DNA of 34,370 nucleotides, from the NCBI GenBank assembly GCA_001774945.1, contig MFBL01000058.1, positions 1-34,370 on the forward strand, given 5' to 3'. Of the stretch, positions 31,240 through 34,370 are shown in pieces. The position numbers and the translations under genes were made by a program. The DNA comes from Candidatus Curtissbacteria bacterium RIFCSPHIGHO2_12_FULL_41_17. GTDB taxonomy: Bacteria; Patescibacteriota; Microgenomatia; Curtissbacterales; GWA2-41-24. The notes under the pieces are model-generated. The model was not told the origin of the DNA. It was given only the letters and a program-made list of their open reading frames with translations, and did not search any database. How positions within the stretch are numbered: position 1 is the stretch's first letter; each line of letters starts with the position of its first letter.

Positions 31240-32828
31240 CCACCTGAGCCATCATCAGGAGGTCTTCTTCCGAGATACAATTCTCTTCTTTTTCTTGCGG
31301 CGCTTCCGAGGAAGCCTGGGAGTTTTGTTGCTCTGTCCTCTTGTGCTGCCTGACCGGCTGATTGGAATGCGCCCCTTACATGTCCCACAGCTGCCCTTGC
31401 GCCTGATCCTGTATAGGCTACTCCTGCACCTGCGCCGAGGGCGCCGCCGATTGCGCCTCCGACTCCTGCTCCGCCGCCAAGACCTTTTGCGCCGATTGCT
31501 TCTTTGATCATCTTTGCCGCCTCCGGAGTCATAAATAAGACTCCGAGTGCGATTATTTTACCAATTGCAGCCGGCTCAAATCCACCGACGAGTAAAGGGA
31601 ACTTGAGAGCCCCTGAATCTGCTCCACCAAATGCACCTTCACCCTTTCCGCCAAAGGCCTCGATGCCGCCTACAATGCCGGCGAAAATGATCATTAAGGC
31701 AACTGTCGGGAAAACAGAAAGGTTGGCAGCCATTTGCTTAAACCACTCTTTGGCGCCGTTGTTGCCCGGAAGCGCCTGGATTAAAAAATAAAAAGGGGAA
31801 GCTATAGTCATAATAAGAATCATCACATAGGCCATCAAAAGCATTAGAAAAACCCTGAACATGATAAAAAGGGCGGCAATACCGACTATCAGACCGGCTA
31901 GTCCGGCTAACGGCCATTTACCAAGAAATTTAATGATATCGATGAGTGTTCCCCCACTGTCAAATATTGTATCGAGAAAGCTTGCAATAGCTTGGGCGGT
32001 TGTCACAAAAATTTCACCCCAGGAGCTAGTAATAACGCCGAAGATGCTTTTATCAAAGGCCACACCTTTAGCTGTATCTGGATCGATCAGTGTACCTGGT
32101 AATGCGTTTATAATAACGTTTAAACCCAGAAACATTAAGTCGATCATTAGACCAGCAATGGCATAGCTAAAGGTGACAAGTATTAAAGCAACAACTATTC
32201 TTGGCAGAGAGTCCTGAACAGTAGCCACAGCTTGCGGTGAAATGTGGGCTCGAAACATTATCATAAAGCCCATGATCACAAAAATTATTACAAACCCAAG
32301 ATAAGCAATATTCCTGAAGGCTTCCCAGAGTGCTTTGACAGGCTCTAATGCTCCATAGCCAAAACCCTGCGCATAGGCAGGCTGAACAGGGTTAAATTTC
32401 TGGATTTGCTGGGCGAAATACTGGACGCCGGAGGCTGGCGGTTTTGAGTATAGGCTGGCAACAAGATTGGAAGTGGCGGCCAAAGCGCCGCGACCGGCTG
32501 TGACCTCGTCTGTTTCGGGGTGAAGCAGAGAGATGCCCAAAAGATGGGTATTGAGGCTGTCGATGGTACCGGCGATTTGGTTCAGGTTAAATACCTTGTC
32601 GTCAAAGGCGTTCTTCTTAATCGCGCATTTGTTTATTACGTCGATAGCTTGCTGGGCTGTTGCATCATCTGGAATTTGACATTCGGCTGTGGGGCTGGGG
32701 GATGGTCCGACGGCGTGGGCGGGGCGGGGGGCAACGATAAACAATAAACTAGAAACTAGAAACAAGAAACTTACGGCAAGAAGCGTTAAGCGTTTAGCGT
32801 TTAGCGTTAAGCAGGCAGCGATTCTCAT
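31236..32828 (-). CDS. TrbL/VirB6-like polytopic membrane protein with signal peptide
   Basis: A 530-residue protein from ATG 32828. A signal peptide ends PAHA-VG (about residue 39), followed by an external region with two cysteines, then about seven membrane helices (YLGFVIIFVIMGFMIMF, ALILVTFSYAIAGLMIDLMF, GLAGLIVGIAALFIMFRVF, ILIMTIASPFYFLI, FPTVALMIIFAGIVGG and others) and a Gly/Ala-rich cytoplasmic tail. This is the VirB6/TrbL layout, the channel subunit of type IV secretion. The longer frame to 32861 reads through a hairpin repeat (ALSLPKG); that hairpin supplies GAAGGG as a plausible ribosome site. The signal peptide's core is encoded by heptamer repeats. Confidence 0.8.
   Translation of the reverse strand: MRIAACLTLNAKRLTLLAVSFLFLVSSLLFIVAPRPAHAVGPSPSPTAECQIPDDATAQQAIDVINKCAIKKNAFDDKVFNLNQIAGTIDSLNTHLLGISLLHPETDEVTAGRGALAATSNLVASLYSKPPASGVQYFAQQIQKFNPVQPAYAQGFGYGALEPVKALWEAFRNIAYLGFVIIFVIMGFMIMFRAHISPQAVATVQDSLPRIVVALILVTFSYAIAGLMIDLMFLGLNVIINALPGTLIDPDTAKGVAFDKSIFGVITSSWGEIFVTTAQAIASFLDTIFDSGGTLIDIIKFLGKWPLAGLAGLIVGIAALFIMFRVFLMLLMAYVMILIMTIASPFYFLIQALPGNNGAKEWFKQMAANLSVFPTVALMIIFAGIVGGIEAFGGKGEGAFGGADSGALKFPLLVGGFEPAAIGKIIALGVLFMTPEAAKMIKEAIGAKGLGGGAGVGGAIGGALGAGAGVAYTGSGARAAVGHVRGAFQSAGQAAQEDRATKLPGFLGSAARKRRELYLGRRPPDDGSGG
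32739..32810. repeat. Heptamer tandem repeats encoding the signal peptide
   Basis: AAACAAT, AAACTAG, AAACTAG, AAACAAG, AAACTTA (32739-32773) and GCGTTAA, GCGTTTA, GCGTTTA, GCGTTAA (32783-32810). On the minus strand they encode the hydrophobic core and the 7-residue-periodic LTLNAKRLTLLA. Confidence 0.85.
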
Positions 32829-32835
32829 CCTTCGA

Positions 32836-32878
32836 CCCTTCGGTAAGCTCAGGGCAAGCACTTCGATAAACTCAGTGC
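32836..32878. repeat. Two conserved-loop hairpins upstream of trbL-like gene
   Basis: Hairpin 1: CCCT-TCGGTAAGCTC-AGGG (32836-32854). Hairpin 2: GCACT-TCGATAAACTC-AGTGC (32858-32878). A half copy (AAGCTCAGG) follows near 32883. Confidence 0.85.
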
Positions 32879-32960
32879 ATGCAAGCTCAGGACGAGTGCA
32901 GGCTATAAAGTCTGAAACTCGAACTAATTTAATCTTAAGTCTAAATATTTACTGCGTCAA

Positions 32961-33425
32961 CTACCGCGTAAAATCTTCCAGAATTATCGTTTTAATCTCT
33001 TTAACCTGGTGCCATCTGCGGTCGTTGCCGATGATTGCTTTTGCGCCGGATTCGATGGCTGTTGCAATATGAATAGCGTCCGGGGTTCGCAAGTTATACT
33101 TAGCGCGAATTTTGGCTGCTTCGGTGGCGATTTGTTCGTCAGTAGCAAAGAGAGAAAAATTGGGTAGAGCTTTTATTAAGGTTTTATAGGCGAGAGCTAA
33201 TTGGTGACGACCCAGCCTGTAGGGTTTAATAAGAATTTCAGTGATGATCATGGTTGAACCGCTGGCTTGAATATTACCATTTGGTAAAAGTTCTTTAAAA
33301 ATAATTCTGGTGAGCTCTAAATATTTCCGGTTTTTTTCAATATGGTAAATGAAGCAGGAGCTATCAAGAGAAACATTTTTGGATTTTTTAAGAGTTTGTT
33401 TGAAGTTTTTTAATCGCGGTCCCAC
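32961..33425 (-). CDS. vapC: PIN-domain ribonuclease toxin (VapC-type)
   Basis: A 154-residue PIN domain: VSLDSSCFIYHIE (first Asp about 21), TMIITEILIKP (Glu), RTPDAIHIATAI (Asp) and IGNDRRW (final Asp). All acidic metal-binding positions are present, so RNA cleavage is likely; the target cannot be told. GTG start, overlapping the antitoxin gene by 16 nt, the usual TA coupling. The region 32862-32960 beyond it has only hairpin repeats. Confidence 0.88.
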   Translation of the reverse strand: MGPRLKNFKQTLKKSKNVSLDSSCFIYHIEKNRKYLELTRIIFKELLPNGNIQASGSTMIITEILIKPYRLGRHQLALAYKTLIKALPNFSLFATDEQIATEAAKIRAKYNLRTPDAIHIATAIESGAKAIIGNDRRWHQVKEIKTIILEDFTR

Positions 33426-33652
33426 GAGTTTCTTTCTTCTTCTAAGTATTTTTCGCCTTTACCACCCCAGATCTCTTTACCTAGGCCTTCCAGTAGCTGT
33501 CCGGCTTGTTTGGGATCTGCGACGATTACACCAAGGCCGTTTTCGTACAGAATAGTTGCTTTTGAGCCTACTTTAATGCCAATTGCCTCCCTCGCTTTTT
33601 TGGGAATGACTATTTGGGCTTTTTTACCGATAGTGATAGTAACTATTTGCAT
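33410..33652 (-). CDS. vapB: AbrB/MazE-type antitoxin (VapB)
   Basis: An 80-residue protein with an N-terminal swapped-hairpin AbrB DNA-binding domain (VTITIGKKAQIVIPKKAREAI, split here: ...GIKVGSKATILYENG) and a C-terminal toxin-binding tail (LEGLGKEIWGGKGEKYLEEE). It should bind its own promoter and neutralise the PIN toxin encoded downstream. It has a leaderless-type promoter. Confidence 0.88.
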   Translation of the reverse strand: MQIVTITIGKKAQIVIPKKAREAIGIKVGSKATILYENGLGVIVADPKQAGQLLEGLGKEIWGGKGEKYLEEERNSWDRD

Positions 33653-33661
33653 ATTTCCTAC

Positions 33662-33670
33662 AATTTACCA
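33662..33670 (-). promoter_or_regulatory. Extended -10 promoter of the toxin-antitoxin operon
   Basis: Minus-strand TGG-TAAATT, 9 nt before the vapB ATG. TAGGAA in the gap could alternatively be a ribosome site too close to the start. Confidence 0.5.
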
Positions 33671-33691
33671 AAAATTCATACTTTTTGTCAA

Positions 33692-34348
33692 TTAACATTT
33701 TGATCCGGCTTCCTCTTTGGTTAAACCGCAGTGCGGGCATTTGGTAATACCTTTTCCGCTTTCGATTTGGCTGCCGCAACCTGGGCAGTGGAAGTGATTT
33801 TCTGCTCCTTGGCAATCCGGGCAAGTGGAATTTCCGTACTCCGAAACGCTAAAAGGGAGCGAATTTGTATAAGATAAATAATTCGAATTTGAAAAATCCA
33901 GAGTTTGTGGACCACAGCCTCCTGCAACAAAACGAACAGGATGGGTAGAAAATTGCGGTATGACCCAAAAAGCTAGTTCAGAAGGTGTGTATAGACGCCG
34001 TGCAAGATGTTTTCTTGTTTGGGGATTTAGTACAAATTCATCTGCAACATTGAGGATTATCCTGTAGAGATCTTTACTTTCATCATCATCGCCTCTCTTT
34101 AAGACCTCAATATATTTATTTATTAACGGTGTTATCGCCAAAATCAATGTTTGATATTCATCGTAAGGCATCGTATCTTCTTGAGGGTGAAAAAGCTCAA
34201 TTATTTGTTCACGGGGTAAGCCGGTTACAATCGGATGGGAAAGGAAGAAAGCGTCGTTAAGTTTTTCTCCGTTTGGTTGTTCTAGACCTAAAATTTTTGC
34301 AGCTTCGCCAAAATCCTCAAGAGTCGATGAGGAAGTATATCTGGACAT
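33692..34348 (-). CDS. Zinc-ribbon protein of unknown function
   Basis: A 218-residue protein. The first about 150 residues are a soluble helical domain with no family recognised. The C-terminus has CPDC, CPGC and CPHC pairs (about 172-208), giving at least one zinc ribbon (CPGC...CPHC). It has AAGG 5 nt before the ATG and is 40 nt upstream of vapB on the same strand. The role may be nucleic-acid or protein binding, which is a guess. Confidence 0.65.
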   Translation of the reverse strand: MSRYTSSSTLEDFGEAAKILGLEQPNGEKLNDAFFLSHPIVTGLPREQIIELFHPQEDTMPYDEYQTLILAITPLINKYIEVLKRGDDDESKDLYRIILNVADEFVLNPQTRKHLARRLYTPSELAFWVIPQFSTHPVRFVAGGCGPQTLDFSNSNYLSYTNSLPFSVSEYGNSTCPDCQGAENHFHCPGCGSQIESGKGITKCPHCGLTKEEAGSKC

Positions 34349-34370
34349 TTTGACCTTATCCGGTTCTATT

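Overview
The window looks like a chromosomal segment of a Candidate Phyla Radiation (Patescibacteria) bacterium, most probably in the Microgenomates group. This is inferred from gene content: DUF4012 and DUF5678 proteins, small four-helix-bundle (23S rRNA IVS-type) proteins, a PrgI/TraC/VirB4-type secretion cluster, compact ribosomal and replication genes, and many short hairpin and heptamer repeats. UGA is used as a stop (dnaN, virB4), so the UGA-glycine code of Gracilibacteria/Absconditabacteria is not in use. No rRNA, tRNA or CRISPR array was seen.

Region by region. 1-3.4 kb: the 3' end of valS, a repeat-rich junction and a TPR membrane protein, then a convergent lipoprotein and rplY (bL25), a small membrane protein, and the decayed C-terminus of a DUF4012 paralogue. 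3.4-12.1 kb (minus strand): the conserved origin-side block rpmH-rnpA-yidD-yidC-jag continues directly into surface-polysaccharide genes (O-antigen ligase, Wzx-like flippase, RNase H-like protein, Wzz-like protein, SDR-DUF4012 fusion) and ends with a DUF5678 protein. 12.1-15.9 kb: probable replication origin with dnaA, DnaA boxes, dnaN, a four-helix-bundle gene bracketed by inverted heptamer repeats, and dciA (DUF721). 15.9-27.0 kb (minus strand): a type IV secretion-like operon read prgI, traC-like, virB4, M23 peptidase/glycine-zipper protein, anchored protein, preceded by an AAA/winged-helix regulator and a second four-helix-bundle gene. 27.2-32.9 kb: a 1357-residue soluble protein with internal repeats, convergent with a TrbL/VirB6-like membrane channel. 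33.0-34.35 kb: a VapBC-type toxin-antitoxin pair and a zinc-ribbon protein.

How the parts fit together. PrgI, TraC-like protein, VirB4, TrbL/VirB6-like protein and an M23 wall hydrolase together give the core of a Gram-positive-style conjugation or secretion apparatus. No relaxase or VirD4 coupling protein lies in the window. The Wzx/Wzz/ligase/DUF4012 genes would build and display a surface glycan.

The most unusual signals are in short repeats. Degenerate 7-bp tandem repeats occur both between and inside genes, including in the TrbL signal peptide and valS. A hairpin family keeps its 11-nt loop while the stem changes with compensation. An inverted-repeat element occurs once with a four-helix-bundle gene (26.6-27.1 kb) and once as a 104-bp empty form (20.3 kb). 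Several genes have a -10 promoter box only 8-10 nt before the start codon, implying leaderless mRNAs.
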